A DNA stretch of 64,000 bases from Chitinispirillaceae bacterium (GCA_016930275.1 JAFGHA010000080.1:1-64000), one strand, 5' to 3'. Positions 25,850 through 35,021 are shown, counted from the stretch's first letter. Notes: generated by a model from the sequence alone, not told the origin. Translations and numbers: made by a program.

Positions 25850-26508
25850 GACCTCTCCCCATCCCTCAATTCCCGTATTCTCACGGCGTAATCGTCGCCG
25901 CCGAAAACGTAACTTCCCGCAACCAGAATATCCACTCCGCTGCCGACACTCTCCGCAGCGGTCGTTTTATTGATTCCACCGTCAATTTCAATCGAGAAAT
26001 CGAGCTGCCGCCGTTCCCTGAGAAGCACCAGCTCCCGGACCTTTTCGAGCGTTTCCGACATGAACGCCTGGCCGCCGAACCCGGCGAAAACCGACATGAT
26101 CAGGACCAGATCAACCTTGTCGAGATGCTGCTCGAAAAGCGACACCGGTTTGTCGGGATTCACGCAGACTCCCGCCTGCGCCCCGCCAGCGTGAATTCCG
26201 TCAAGCGTTCCCGGAAGATCGGCGCACGCATCGGCATGAACGGTTATGTTATCGGCGCCGGCATCACGGAAAGCACCAATGTACTTGTGCGGTTCCACAA
26301 TCATCAGATGCACATCGAGCGGAATTGCGACACATTTTTTCACCGCTTCCACCACCATCGGCCCGAAGCTCATGTTGGGAACGAACACACCGTCCATTAT
26401 ATCGCAATGTATCCGGTCGGCACCGCCGGCTTCGGCGGCTTTCACTTCCCGTTCCAGTATCCTGAAGTCCGCCGCAAGTATCGACGGTGCTATTTCCAGT
26501 TTTCGCAT
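25846..26508 (-). CDS. rpe: Ribulose-phosphate 3-epimerase
   Basis: A 220-residue TIM-barrel enzyme of normal length. IAPSILAADF, HCDIMDGVFVPNMSFGP, DVHLMI and EIDGGIN carry the substrate and metal residues (His, Asp, His, Asp) of the Rpe family. It interconverts ribulose-5-phosphate and xylulose-5-phosphate in the pentose phosphate pathway. The phosphate-loop segment reads SVFAGFGGQ, where most family members have SVNPGFGGQ; this is unusual but the Gly-rich part is intact. It heads a two-gene unit with the S41 protease, and lies downstream of the terminator that closes the fatty-acid operon. Confidence 0.95.
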   Translation of the reverse strand: MRKLEIAPSILAADFRILEREVKAAEAGGADRIHCDIMDGVFVPNMSFGPMVVEAVKKCVAIPLDVHLMIVEPHKYIGAFRDAGADNITVHADACADLPGTLDGIHAGGAQAGVCVNPDKPVSLFEQHLDKVDLVLIMSVFAGFGGQAFMSETLEKVRELVLLRERRQLDFSIEIDGGINKTTAAESVGSGVDILVAGSYVFGGDDYAVRIRELRDGERS

Positions 26509-26564
26509 TACCTTCCCTGATCCTTTTCACCATTCAGAAACGTTCACCTGCCGGAAAAAACAAA

Positions 26565-26591
26565 GCCCCGCACCGTAATTACGGACGGGGC
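26565..26591 (-). terminator. Terminator after the fatty-acid operon
   Basis: GCCCCG (26565-26570) pairs with CGGGGC (26586-26591), enclosing the perfect palindrome CCGTAATTACGG. On the minus strand the stem is followed by a T-rich stretch (TTTGTTTTTT). It lies 52 nt past the acyl-CoA dehydrogenase stop and separates this operon from rpe. Confidence 0.75.
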
Positions 26592-26643
26592 ATCGCCGAA
26601 TTGTTTTTCCGATCCACCATCGGACAAAGCCCGATCATTCTCT

Positions 26644-27798
26644 TTACGCGGCGGCTGCACCCTTGATCAGCTGTAATGCGATTTCGTTACGCTGAATCTG
26701 ATTGGTACCTTCATAAATCTGGGTAATCTTCGCATCGCGCATCCGTTTTTCCATCGGATATTCACGCATATACCCGTAGCCGCCCATTACCTGCAGTGCG
26801 TCCACGGTCACCCGCATGGCGACATCACTGCATTTGAGCTTCGACATGGCCGACTCCTTGGCGAATTTCTTTTCGCCGGCATCAACGGTCCGGGCGGTCG
26901 CATAGAGCAGCGCTCTAGCGGCTTCAACCTCGGTAGCCATATCGGCGAGCATGTGCTGCACCGCCTGAAAGGCGCTGATCGGCTCACCGAACTGCACTCG
27001 TTGACGCGAATAGGTGATAGCATCGTCGAGTGCTCCGGCGGCAATGCCGAGTGCCTGGGCACCCACTCCCGGACGGGAAAAATTGAGCGTGTTGATGGCG
27101 ATCACCGATCCCAACCCCTCTCTGCCGAGCAGGTTGGCCTTCGGAATCCGGCAGTCCTGGAATACGAGTTCCGTCGTGCTCGAAGCGCGGATACCCATTT
27201 TATCCTCATGCTTGCCGAACGAGAAACCGGGAGTACCTTTTTCCACGATAAAAGCACTGATCCCGCGCGCACCCTTTGCCGGATTTGTTTTAGCAAAAAC
27301 AATATACACCTGGGCGTTCTCACCGTTGGTGATCCACTGTTTGGTACCGTTGAGTACATATGAATCGCCGTCGACCACCGCAGTCGTCTTCATACCGAGA
27401 GCGTCGGAACCGGCGTTCGCTTCGGTGAGACCGAATGCCGCCAGGATTTTTCCGGCGGCGATTTCGGGCAGATATTTCTGTTTCTGTTCCTCGCTGGCGA
27501 ACAGCAGAATGGGAAAAGTTCCGAGTGCGGTAGCGGCCATTGCGAGTGAAATACCACCGCACACTTTTGAAAGTTCTTCAACCGCCAGACAGAGTTCGAA
27601 CACCCCGCCTCCGAAGCCGCCGTAGGTATCGGGAATATACAGACCGCACAAATCCGCCGCAGCCATCGCCTCAACCACATCCCATGGGAAAACCCCCTCA
27701 TGGTCGTACTGCTCGCGTACCGGAAGAATCTTTTTCTGTGCGATTTCCCGCGCAGTTTCAATGATCATATTCTGTTCTTCAGTCAGAAACCAGTTCAT
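26644..27798 (-). CDS. Acyl-CoA dehydrogenase
   Basis: A 384-residue FAD-dependent dehydrogenase of standard length. FGLTEANAGSDA and WITNGENAQVYIVFA are the FAD-binding signatures, and the catalytic base is the Glu in QIYEGTNQIQR, as in short-chain (butyryl-CoA type) enzymes. It oxidises acyl-CoA to enoyl-CoA, passing electrons to an electron-transfer flavoprotein, or in some anaerobes works in the reducing direction. The start overlaps the end of rnc by 20 nt, so it is the last gene of the fatty-acid operon. A role there (for example degradation or enoyl reduction) is only inference. Confidence 0.92.
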   Translation of the reverse strand: MNWFLTEEQNMIIETAREIAQKKILPVREQYDHEGVFPWDVVEAMAAADLCGLYIPDTYGGFGGGVFELCLAVEELSKVCGGISLAMAATALGTFPILLFASEEQKQKYLPEIAAGKILAAFGLTEANAGSDALGMKTTAVVDGDSYVLNGTKQWITNGENAQVYIVFAKTNPAKGARGISAFIVEKGTPGFSFGKHEDKMGIRASSTTELVFQDCRIPKANLLGREGLGSVIAINTLNFSRPGVGAQALGIAAGALDDAITYSRQRVQFGEPISAFQAVQHMLADMATEVEAARALLYATARTVDAGEKKFAKESAMSKLKCSDVAMRVTVDALQVMGGYGYMREYPMEKRMRDAKITQIYEGTNQIQRNEIALQLIKGAAAA

Positions 27799-28618
27799 TG
27801 CGTATTACTCCTTTATGACTAGATGAAATTGTGTCCTTGTCGTACTTCTCAAGTGCCTGCTGTGCCGCATGCTGCTGAGCGATCTTCTTGTTCGACCCGG
27901 TTCCCCTGCCGAGCGCCACCCCCCCGATGTCAATCTGGACGGTGAACGTCTTCGCATGATCGGGTCCCACCGCCTCGACCGTGGTATAATGCGGAATACC
28001 GAAACCGTCGCGTTGGGAAAGTTCCAGTATTTTACTTTTGTAATTCATGTGCCGCTCATCCCGGAGAAACTCGGGTATCCTGCCGAAAAGAAACCTGCCG
28101 AGCAGTTTTTTGACGTCCTGCAGCCCTGCGTCGAGGTACACGGCTCCCAACACCGCTTCGAAAGCATTCGACATCGTGGAAAGCCTGTTCCTTCCACCGG
28201 ATTTCTCTTCGGAAGGTCCGAAAATAAGGTAATCGCCCAGATGCATACTCTGTGCAATCTCTCCGAGAATTTTCCTGCTGACCACCAGTGACTTGATTTT
28301 TGAAAGCTGTCCCTCACTTTTTCCCGGATGACGCAGATACAGATACTCCGTCACCAGACAGTTCAGTACCGCATCGCCGAGAAATTCAAGACGCTCATTT
28401 GAATACAATCCCATGGTATCCTCGGCGGCGACCGCCGATTTATGAGTCAGGGACTGTTTCAGGAGGTCGAGTGAACGGAACCGGTAACCGATGACATTCT
28501 GAAGCTCTTCGAAGGGTTCTGCAGGTCGTACCCTTTTTCCCGCCAGACGGCGCAGAAATCGGAGAACGTCAACCGGCAACCTGAGGGGCTTCGTATTTTC
28601 CGAGAATGAGACAGGCAT
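27779..28618 (-). CDS. rnc: Ribonuclease III
   Basis: A 279-residue protein with the RNase III signature NERLEFLGDAVL (catalytic Glu and Asp), a second acidic site in NAFEAVLGAVYLD, and a C-terminal double-stranded RNA binding domain (about 205-270, ending GSNKKIAQQHAAQQAL). It cuts double-stranded RNA in rRNA and mRNA maturation. It has ~30 more N-terminal residues than the E. coli enzyme. ATG 28618 is preferred (GGTGGG lies upstream), with GTG 28627 as an alternative; either way the start lies within the end of fabF. The fabF-rnc order is common in many phyla. Confidence 0.94.
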   Translation of the reverse strand: MPVSFSENTKPLRLPVDVLRFLRRLAGKRVRPAEPFEELQNVIGYRFRSLDLLKQSLTHKSAVAAEDTMGLYSNERLEFLGDAVLNCLVTEYLYLRHPGKSEGQLSKIKSLVVSRKILGEIAQSMHLGDYLIFGPSEEKSGGRNRLSTMSNAFEAVLGAVYLDAGLQDVKKLLGRFLFGRIPEFLRDERHMNYKSKILELSQRDGFGIPHYTTVEAVGPDHAKTFTVQIDIGGVALGRGTGSNKKIAQQHAAQQALEKYDKDTISSSHKGVIRNELVSD

Positions 28619-29825
28619 TGTGCCCACCGAATCCGAATGAGTTACTCATCGCATATCGAACGGTTTTCTTTATGGATGTATTCGGCGTGTACTCCAGATC
28701 GCACTCGGGATCGGGGTCTTCATAATTAATGGTCGGCGGCACCCATCCGTCGGTTATTGCAAGCGCCGATGCGATACATTCAATCGCTCCGGATGCTCCC
28801 AGCAGATGTCCGGTCATCGACTTGGTGGAACTGATGGCAACCTCTGCCACTGCTTCACCGAACACATGACGAATCGCACAGGATTCAAATTTATCGTTAA
28901 GTGGTGTTGATGTTCCATGCGCATTGATGTAGTCGATATCGGAAGGTTGCAGCCCCGCGCTCGACAATGCCATCTTCATGGCAATCTGGGCACCGGCACC
29001 CTCGGGAGCGGGAGCACTCAGATGATGGGCGTCACCGGAAGCACCATAACCAACGATCTCTCCATAGATCGTTGCTCCTCGTGCAATCGCATGGTCAAGC
29101 TCCTCGAGAACCAGAATACCCGCACCCTCACCCATAACAAAACCGTCACGTTTTACATCGAAAGGAGAACTGGCCTTTTCAGGGGTGTCGTTACGGGTCG
29201 AAAGCGCTTTCATTGAACAGAATCCCGCGAATGCCATCGGGGTAATAACCGCTTCGGTACCACCGGCTACAATCGCATCGGCCATTCCGCATTTGATCAT
29301 CATGAACGCATCACCGATTGAATGAGCACCGGACGCGCAGGCACTGACCAGCGCATAGTTAGGCCCCTTGAATCCGTATTCCATCGAAACCCTGCCTGCC
29401 GGCATATCGGGAATCATCATCGGAATGAGAAACGGTGAAACCCGTGACGGTCCCCGCTCGATAAGTTTGGTATGCTCGGTTTCAAGTGTCGACAATCCAC
29501 CGATCCCTGAACCTATAATTGTTCCTATTCTTTCCGCGTCGGCCTGTGGTGTATCAAAGCCGGCCCGTTTCACCGCTTCGTGAGCTGCAACCATTCCGAG
29601 CAGAATAGCCCGATCGGTCCGTCGAGCCTCCTTGGCTTCAACAAACTGGGTGAAATCGATATCGTGTACCTCTCCGGCAATCTTGCTGGGGAAGTCGGTC
29701 GTATCGAAAGAGGTAATAAGGCCGATTCCTGACTTCCCGGCACAAAGCGCCTTCCAGAAAGTATCGACACTGTTCCCAACCGGTGAAACAACTCCTAAAC
29801 CGGTAATGACAACTCTTCGTGACAT
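28569..29825 (-). CDS. fabF: 3-oxoacyl-ACP synthase II (KAS II)
   Basis: A 418-residue thiolase-fold enzyme. It has the catalytic triad Cys (SACASGAHS), His (INAHGTSTPLND) and His (TGHLLGASG), plus the C-terminal NSFGFGGHNA loop. It condenses malonyl-ACP with acyl-ACP during elongation of fatty acids. The length and order match FabF. An AAGGA ribosome site lies about 9 nt before the ATG. A hairpin lies between acpP and fabF. Downstream it overlaps rnc. Confidence 0.96.
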   Translation of the reverse strand: MSRRVVITGLGVVSPVGNSVDTFWKALCAGKSGIGLITSFDTTDFPSKIAGEVHDIDFTQFVEAKEARRTDRAILLGMVAAHEAVKRAGFDTPQADAERIGTIIGSGIGGLSTLETEHTKLIERGPSRVSPFLIPMMIPDMPAGRVSMEYGFKGPNYALVSACASGAHSIGDAFMMIKCGMADAIVAGGTEAVITPMAFAGFCSMKALSTRNDTPEKASSPFDVKRDGFVMGEGAGILVLEELDHAIARGATIYGEIVGYGASGDAHHLSAPAPEGAGAQIAMKMALSSAGLQPSDIDYINAHGTSTPLNDKFESCAIRHVFGEAVAEVAISSTKSMTGHLLGASGAIECIASALAITDGWVPPTINYEDPDPECDLEYTPNTSIKKTVRYAMSNSFGFGGHNACLILGKYEAPQVAG

Positions 29826-29896
29826 GAATACTTAGTCCTTGTGACTGATGAAGGTGGATGGAAACAATTCATCCAAAAAACAATCAAAGCCACTTA

Positions 29897-29921
29897 CCTC
29901 CCTGTCTGTACAACAGGGGGG
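29897..29921 (-). promoter_or_regulatory. Hairpin between acpP and fabF
   Basis: CCTCCCTGT (29897-29905) can pair with ACAGGGGGG (29913-29921), with one G-T mismatch, around a 7-nt loop. No T-run follows on the minus strand. It may stabilise the acpP message or reduce read-through to fabF; this is inference. Confidence 0.4.
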
Positions 29922-29944
29922 CAGTTGAAACCATTAACCTTTAA

Positions 29945-30178
29945 TCAGACTTTATTCTGAAGGTAGTCGATAGCGTCTTTCACTGTTTTGAGTTTTTCCG
30001 CGTCTTCATCGGGAATTTCGACGTCGAAAGCATCTTCGAAGGCCATGATCAGCTCAACCTGATCGAGAGAATCGGCACCGAGATCGTCAACAAACGATGC
30101 CTGGGGATTCACTTTATCCTCATTGACACCGAGCTTCTCTGCGATAATCTGTTTTACTTTTCCTTCCATTTCACTCAC
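29945..30178 (-). CDS. acpP: Acyl carrier protein
   Basis: A 77-residue acidic four-helix protein with [10 protein letters not shown], in which the Ser carries the 4'-phosphopantetheine arm. It shuttles growing acyl chains between Fab enzymes. The start is GTG (30176-30178): AAGGAG lies 6 nt upstream, which decides it over the ATG three codons later. It sits between fabG and fabF, the usual order. Confidence 0.97.
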   Translation of the reverse strand: MSEMEGKVKQIIAEKLGVNEDKVNPQASFVDDLGADSLDQVELIMAFEDAFDVEIPDEDAEKLKTVKDAIDYLQNKV

Positions 30179-30240
30179 AATGAACTCCTTTCAAAAAGTC
30201 TGACCATGTTAAAGGTATAGTAAAAATGGTAATAGCCTGC

Positions 30241-30984
30241 CTACATAACAAGTCCGCCGTCGACCGTCAGCACCTGACCGGTGATATAATCGGCGAGCGG
30301 AGAAGCCAGAAAAAGAACCGCATTCGCCACATCGGCGGCGCTGCCCAGTTTCTGCATGGGAATATTGGAAGAGAGTTTCTCCTTATCGGTATCGGAAAGT
30401 TTATCGGTCATGGCGGTCTTGATGAAACCGGGTGCGACAGCATTGACACAGATTGACCGTCCTGCAAGCTCACGCGCAACCGTTTTGGTGAGCCCGATCA
30501 GCCCCGCCTTCGAGGCGGAATAATTTGCCTGCCCGAAATTTCCCATCAGCCCGACAACCGAAGCGATATTGATGATTTTCCCGCTGCGAGCTTTCATCAT
30601 ACTGCGGGCGACTTCCTTGCAGCAGAGGAATGCACTTTTCAGATTCACCTGCAACACCAGATCCCAGTCCTCTTCCTTCATGCGAACAAGAAGTCCATCA
30701 CGGGTGATACCGGCATTATTGACCAGAATATCCAGGGTGCCGAAAGCACCGAGAACCTCTTTGAACATTCCCTCCACCTCGACCGCATCAGCCACGTTCG
30801 CTTTTACCGCGAGCGCTTTCACACCGAGCTGCTCAAGCTCCTGCGCGGTCGTTTGTGCGGTAGCGATATCGATATCACTCACGGCAACGCTGCAACCGGC
30901 CTGTGCAAGCCGCAGTGCGATTTCACGGCCGATACCACGACCGCCACCGGTTACCAGAGCCGCTTTTGAGGTAAGATCAATCAC
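30241..30984 (-). CDS. fabG: 3-oxoacyl-ACP reductase
   Basis: A 247-residue short-chain dehydrogenase. TGGGRGIGREIA binds NADP, NNAG stabilises the core, and Ser-Tyr-Lys are present in IASVVGLMGNFGQANYSASKAG. It reduces 3-oxoacyl-ACP in fatty-acid synthesis. The start is GTG at 30984, supported by AAGGAG 5 nt upstream. It lies between fabD and acpP, 62 nt before acpP. Confidence 0.96.
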   Translation of the reverse strand: MIDLTSKAALVTGGGRGIGREIALRLAQAGCSVAVSDIDIATAQTTAQELEQLGVKALAVKANVADAVEVEGMFKEVLGAFGTLDILVNNAGITRDGLLVRMKEEDWDLVLQVNLKSAFLCCKEVARSMMKARSGKIINIASVVGLMGNFGQANYSASKAGLIGLTKTVARELAGRSICVNAVAPGFIKTAMTDKLSDTDKEKLSSNIPMQKLGSAADVANAVLFLASPLADYITGQVLTVDGGLVM

Positions 30985-31003
30985 GAAAACTCCTTCTCGA
31001 ATT

Positions 31004-31921
31004 TTAATTTAGCAGAGAATATATGTTCATTGCACTGTCACAGGGAACAACATTCAATGTATGGATACATTTTTTCGCCAGTCCCTTGATCACCATTCCC
31101 GGCCCGGTTTCAAGACAGGTACCATGTTCCAGTCCGACAAGCGTGTTCATGGAATCGACCCATTTCACCGGTGAGATAAGCTGTCTGAGCAGCAGTTCCT
31201 TAATACGTGCGGGGTCGGTTTCGGCCGATGCCGAAACATTCGAAATGACCGGACAACGTGGTTCGGAAAAGGAGACTCCCTCGAGAAACTCCGCGAAAGC
31301 ATCAGCGGCACCCTGCATGAGCGGCGAATGGAACGCCCCGCTGACCGGCAGGACAATCGCCCGTTTTGCGCCGGCGGCCTTGCATTTCTCACACGCTTCC
31401 TTCACGGCCGCCACTTCACCGCTGATTACCGTCTGTTCGGGGGTGTTCTCGTTTGCCGCTACCACCACGCCGGAATGCACTTCGGCAAGAGCGGCGGCAA
31501 GCCCTTCGCCGGTCAGACCGATTACGGCGGCCATTGTTCCCGCGGAATTTTTTCCCGCTTCGGCCATAAGCGCGCCACGCTTCGCCACGGCGCTGAGCCC
31601 GTCTTCGAACGAAAGTATTCCCGCACCGTAGAGTGCACCGTATTCACCGAGTGAATGCCCGGCGGTAACTACCGGAACGATCCCGTTTTCGGCGAGGACA
31701 TCAACGATTGCCGCTTCCACCGCAAAAAGTGCCGGCTGCGTATTTTCCGTTGCAGTAAGCTGTTCCATCGGGCCGCCAAACATGATTGATACAAGATCCC
31801 GCCCGACAATTTCGTTTACCTGATCGATACGACGACGGGCAGGCTCGAATATTTCATACAGCGCTTTACCCATACCGACGCTTTGTGAACCCTGTCCTGG
31901 AAACAGGAATGAATACCCCAT
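31004..31921 (-). CDS. fabD: Malonyl-CoA:ACP transacylase
   Basis: A 305-residue transacylase of standard length. FPGQGSQSVGMG opens the protein, the nucleophile Ser lies in GHSLGEYGALY, and the catalytic His lies in VSGAFHSPLM. It loads malonyl groups onto ACP. AAAGGGG lies 6 nt upstream of the ATG. It is the fifth gene in the yceD-rpmF-plsX-fabH-fabD-fabG-acpP-fabF order. Confidence 0.96.
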   Translation of the reverse strand: MGYSFLFPGQGSQSVGMGKALYEIFEPARRRIDQVNEIVGRDLVSIMFGGPMEQLTATENTQPALFAVEAAIVDVLAENGIVPVVTAGHSLGEYGALYGAGILSFEDGLSAVAKRGALMAEAGKNSAGTMAAVIGLTGEGLAAALAEVHSGVVVAANENTPEQTVISGEVAAVKEACEKCKAAGAKRAIVLPVSGAFHSPLMQGAADAFAEFLEGVSFSEPRCPVISNVSASAETDPARIKELLLRQLISPVKWVDSMNTLVGLEHGTCLETGPGMVIKGLAKKCIHTLNVVPCDSAMNIYSLLN

Positions 31922-31960
31922 TGAAAACCCCTTTGATCTACTGTTTATCCTAAACGGGTA

Positions 31961-32926
31961 TCAGAACCGGACCAGTACGCTTCCGACCGTGAGACCGCCG
32001 CCGAGAGCGGTGAACAACACGTTCTTTCCCGGAGAAATGAGACCCTTCAACCAGATTTCATCGAGTGCCAGTGGTATGGATGCGGATGAGGTGTTACCGT
32101 ATCGTTCAAGATTGCATACCACCTTGCTCAGCGGGATCGAGAGATGATCCGCCACCGCACCGATAATGCGACTGTTCGCCTGATGCGGTATAAAATAATC
32201 GATCTCATCAAGTGCGCAGCCGGCTGCATCAAGTGCATTCTTCGAGGCTTCAACCATCATCCGGACGGCATGTTTGAATACCTCGTTGCCCCGCATCTGC
32301 ATCGTTCGTTTCTCTCCCCAGGCCGGAAGAGTGAGAATATCACCGAGAGTACCGTCACTATGCAGATAAGAAGTTCCGATACCCGTATCACTCTTGCTGC
32401 CGGCTTCGATCACAACCGCACCGGCTCCGTCACCGAAAAGAATTGATGTTGACCGGTCAGTCCAGTCGAGTGTTTTTGAAATGACCTCCGCACCGACCAC
32501 CAGAACCTTCGACGCCTGCCCCGAAAGGATGAGACTGCGGGCAAGTGTAAGTGCGTAAACAAAGCCGGCGCAGGCCGCACTCACATCAAATGCGAATGCC
32601 CGTGTACAACCGAGCTGTGCCTGCATCCGACAGGCGGTCGATGGGAAAAATGAATCCGGAGTAAATGTGGCACAGAGAACGGCATCGATTTGATCGGGGG
32701 AACAGGGGGCACGTTCCAGCGCAATACGGGAGGCCTCGACTCCGAGAACCGATGCGGGAACCGTTGTGTCTCTGCCGACGATGTGACGGCTTTTTATTCC
32801 GGTTCGTGAAACAATCCACTCATTTGAAGTATCCAGAAACGCTTCGAAATCATGGTTGGTCATCACCGTTTCGGGAACATAAGCGCCGACCGATACGATA
32901 TGCGCGCTTGTTATTGCATCACCCAC
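31961..32926 (-). CDS. fabH: 3-oxoacyl-ACP synthase III (KAS III)
   Basis: A 321-residue enzyme. The catalytic Cys is in DVSAACAGFVYAL, His in IPHQANSRI and Asn in GNTSSASIP; SRTGIKSRHI near the start is the CoA-binding segment. It starts fatty-acid synthesis by condensing acetyl-CoA with malonyl-ACP. GTG 32926 is chosen because it gives the family's normal N-terminus and follows the plsX stop by 19 nt; a longer frame inside plsX (to 33079) has no family support. Confidence 0.94.
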   Translation of the reverse strand: MGDAITSAHIVSVGAYVPETVMTNHDFEAFLDTSNEWIVSRTGIKSRHIVGRDTTVPASVLGVEASRIALERAPCSPDQIDAVLCATFTPDSFFPSTACRMQAQLGCTRAFAFDVSAACAGFVYALTLARSLILSGQASKVLVVGAEVISKTLDWTDRSTSILFGDGAGAVVIEAGSKSDTGIGTSYLHSDGTLGDILTLPAWGEKRTMQMRGNEVFKHAVRMMVEASKNALDAAGCALDEIDYFIPHQANSRIIGAVADHLSIPLSKVVCNLERYGNTSSASIPLALDEIWLKGLISPGKNVLFTALGGGLTVGSVLVRF

Positions 32927-32945
32927 GTTGCCAGTTGCCTTTCGG

Positions 32946-33908
32946 TCACGTCGATTCCCGGACAGCACGACTGTTGACAGCGGTAACCGCTGCGGCAATC
33001 GCGGTGCTGATCGCACGGGAAGAAGAACTTCCATGAGCTTTGAGCACAATACCATCGATACCGAGAAACGGTACGGCACCGTAATTATCCGGGTCCAGAA
33101 TTCTCATTTTCATTTTATATTCATCGTTTCGTACCGCTTCGTCACCGAGTACCGATCCGGCAAGCCGATGGAAACTCTCACACGCCTTAAGCAGTACATT
33201 ACCTGAAAAGCCATCACAAACCACAACATCGGCATCTCCGGCCAGCACATCGTTACCTTCGATGAAACCGCGGTATCCGGTGCAGGTTCCCTGTAATTCC
33301 ACCCCCGCCTCGGAGATTTCCCGGGTCCCTTTTACCGCCTCTTTGCCGATGTTGAGCAATGTCACCACCGGTGACGGCATTCCTCTGAATCTGCTGATAT
33401 ACCGCTCACCGAGTTTGGCAAAGGACACCAGATGTTCGGCACGACAATTGAGATTCGCCCCGACATCAAGCAGCAGCACCGGTTTCTTTTTCACAGTCGG
33501 GAGGAATGCTGCCAGTACCGGCCTGAGCGCTCCTTCGGATCGGCCTAAAATAAATAATGCCGCCCCCATAAGAATAGCGGTATCCCCGGCACTGATCGAT
33601 GCGTTAACCACCCCCTCCTTCTGGAGTGTGATACACCGCACGATCGCCGCACCCGTCTGTTTTTTCCAGACACTGGCACGCCGTTCACCGGGATCGATAA
33701 TATCATTGCATTCGACGATCTCCACATCACCGAGCCGGTCCCCGGCATCGATTTCCGTCATTACGGTTTCGATACGTTTCCGGTTCCCGCACATATATAC
33801 TTTGAATTGCTGTCCGATTGCGGCCCGGGCTTCAATAATACCCGACAGGACCACCCGCGGACCGTAATCACCGCTTTCGACATCGACGGCAAGCCGGACG
33901 CTGTTCAT
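32946..33908 (-). CDS. plsX: Phosphate acyltransferase PlsX
   Basis: A 320-residue protein with the PlsX order: LAVDVESGDYGP at the N-terminus (canonical members have DAMGGD), then ALRPVLAAFLPT, LLDVGANLNCRAEHLVSFA, VVCDGFSGNVLLKACE and AHGSSSSRAI at the C-terminus. It makes acyl-phosphate from acyl-ACP for phospholipid synthesis. The glycine-rich first motif is altered (SGD instead of GGD). The gene lies between rpmF and fabH, its standard place. Confidence 0.93.
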   Translation of the reverse strand: MNSVRLAVDVESGDYGPRVVLSGIIEARAAIGQQFKVYMCGNRKRIETVMTEIDAGDRLGDVEIVECNDIIDPGERRASVWKKQTGAAIVRCITLQKEGVVNASISAGDTAILMGAALFILGRSEGALRPVLAAFLPTVKKKPVLLLDVGANLNCRAEHLVSFAKLGERYISRFRGMPSPVVTLLNIGKEAVKGTREISEAGVELQGTCTGYRGFIEGNDVLAGDADVVVCDGFSGNVLLKACESFHRLAGSVLGDEAVRNDEYKMKMRILDPDNYGAVPFLGIDGIVLKAHGSSSSRAISTAIAAAVTAVNSRAVREST

Positions 33909-33979
33909 ACGCTGTAAATGAATACCTTCAGCGGGAAATTCGGTGAATACTCATGGCCGATGATGTTGTACCCCTGTAG

Positions 33980-34159
33980 TTACTCTTCGGGAGTCGTTAC
34001 TTCCATACCCGCATAATACCCGCAATTTCCGCATACCCGATGCGGACGAGTCGGCTGTTTGCAATGAGCACAAAGTACCGGTTTGGACGGTTTGAGCCCA
34101 AGATGACTGCGCCGGCGGTCCCGTCGGGCACTTGAGTGATGTTTTTTCGGCATTGCCAT
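33980..34159 (-). CDS. rpmF: 50S ribosomal protein L32
   Basis: A 59-residue basic protein. It starts MAMPKKHHSSARRDRRRSH, typical for L32, and has a four-Cys zinc ribbon (C30, C33, C43, C46). It belongs to the large ribosomal subunit. GGAGG lies 8 nt upstream of the ATG. It sits between yceD and plsX as in most bacteria. Confidence 0.96.
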   Translation of the reverse strand: MAMPKKHHSSARRDRRRSHLGLKPSKPVLCAHCKQPTRPHRVCGNCGYYAGMEVTTPEE

Positions 34160-34183
34160 GGTATCTACCTCCTTATATAAAAA

Positions 34184-34678
34184 TCATTTGTTCTTTTTCA
34201 ACTTGAGCAGTGCCTCCCACCGGGGATCATATTCCTGCTCTACAGTCTGTTTTTCAAATCCATCCGCCGGAATGACGCCTTTACAGGTTTCGCTGCACAG
34301 CGGTTTGAGCGGCAGCGAGGTCATTACCTCATCGTAAATAACCGAACTGAGATCCACCGACTGATGCCCTGTATTAAAATAGAAATCGGCTGACTCATCG
34401 TCACCAGCCCGTCCGGATCTGCCCTCTTCCTCCTGAAGAACGAGAGTAAGGGTCTCCCCGACCGGGTAGGCGAATTTTTCGAGACAGCGTGCACACACTT
34501 GCTCGAAAGCACCGTCGAATCTGAGCTGTACATAGAGCATCGATCCGTTACGATCAATGGTCGCTTCACAATCGATTGTACCGCCGAACGGCGGCAGTTC
34601 ATTTTTAACTGATGCCAGATCGGCAGCCTGCCGGATAACCGAGTGCCCTTCCCGAATACTTCCTGTATCCAGTATCAT
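34184..34678 (-). CDS. yceD: YceD (DUF177) family protein
   Basis: A 164-residue protein. The middle segment LYVQLRFDGAFEQVCARCLEKFAYPV and the later LPLKPLCSETCKG carry the paired Cys of DUF177, which is encoded next to rpmF in a very wide range of bacteria and has been linked to 23S rRNA accumulation. AAGGA lies about 10 nt upstream of the ATG. It is the first gene of the fatty-acid operon. Confidence 0.92.
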   Translation of the reverse strand: MILDTGSIREGHSVIRQAADLASVKNELPPFGGTIDCEATIDRNGSMLYVQLRFDGAFEQVCARCLEKFAYPVGETLTLVLQEEEGRSGRAGDDESADFYFNTGHQSVDLSSVIYDEVMTSLPLKPLCSETCKGVIPADGFEKQTVEQEYDPRWEALLKLKKNK

Positions 34679-35021
34679 CTCATCAGTCCTTGGATACTGC
34701 TGAACAGGTAACCGGTAATTACGAGTACGCCATTCCGGTATGACTGCAGAATAGAAACCACTGTTACTTCCCGGCGATAAAATTCAGTACATGCTGTTCA
34801 GAGAAAGCACTCAACGATTTCGTCCAGATGCCGGTACCCGGTAATTGCATCACTCCCGAAGGCAACCTTCCGGGCAATGATACGATTCCCGCAGTTAGAA
34901 AATAACTCGAAAAACTTTAAAAATAATATGTCCGTTCATCGAACACAATGGATGACGCTCACACATTCAGCTGAAACATGAATTGAGCGATATTTTCTCA
35001 GACGCAGGTCCGGAAAAATAC
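34679..35021. other. Intergenic gap upstream of the fatty-acid operon
   Basis: 343 bases with no supported gene. An imperfect hairpin (CCCGAAGG paired with CCTTCCGGG, about 34853-34873) is visible. The promoter of the operon should lie here, but no convincing -35/-10 pair was found by eye. Confidence 0.5.

Noticed and set aside
25816-26520. Long plus-strand open frame (234 codons) opposite rpe
   Set aside because: It lies wholly over rpe and the S41 gene start, whose protein motifs are clear. The mirror frame has no ribosome site and no family likeness.
33262-33867. Plus-strand open frame opposite plsX
   Set aside because: PlsX is certain on the minus strand; the opposite frame is Ser/Thr/Pro-rich as expected for an antisense shadow.
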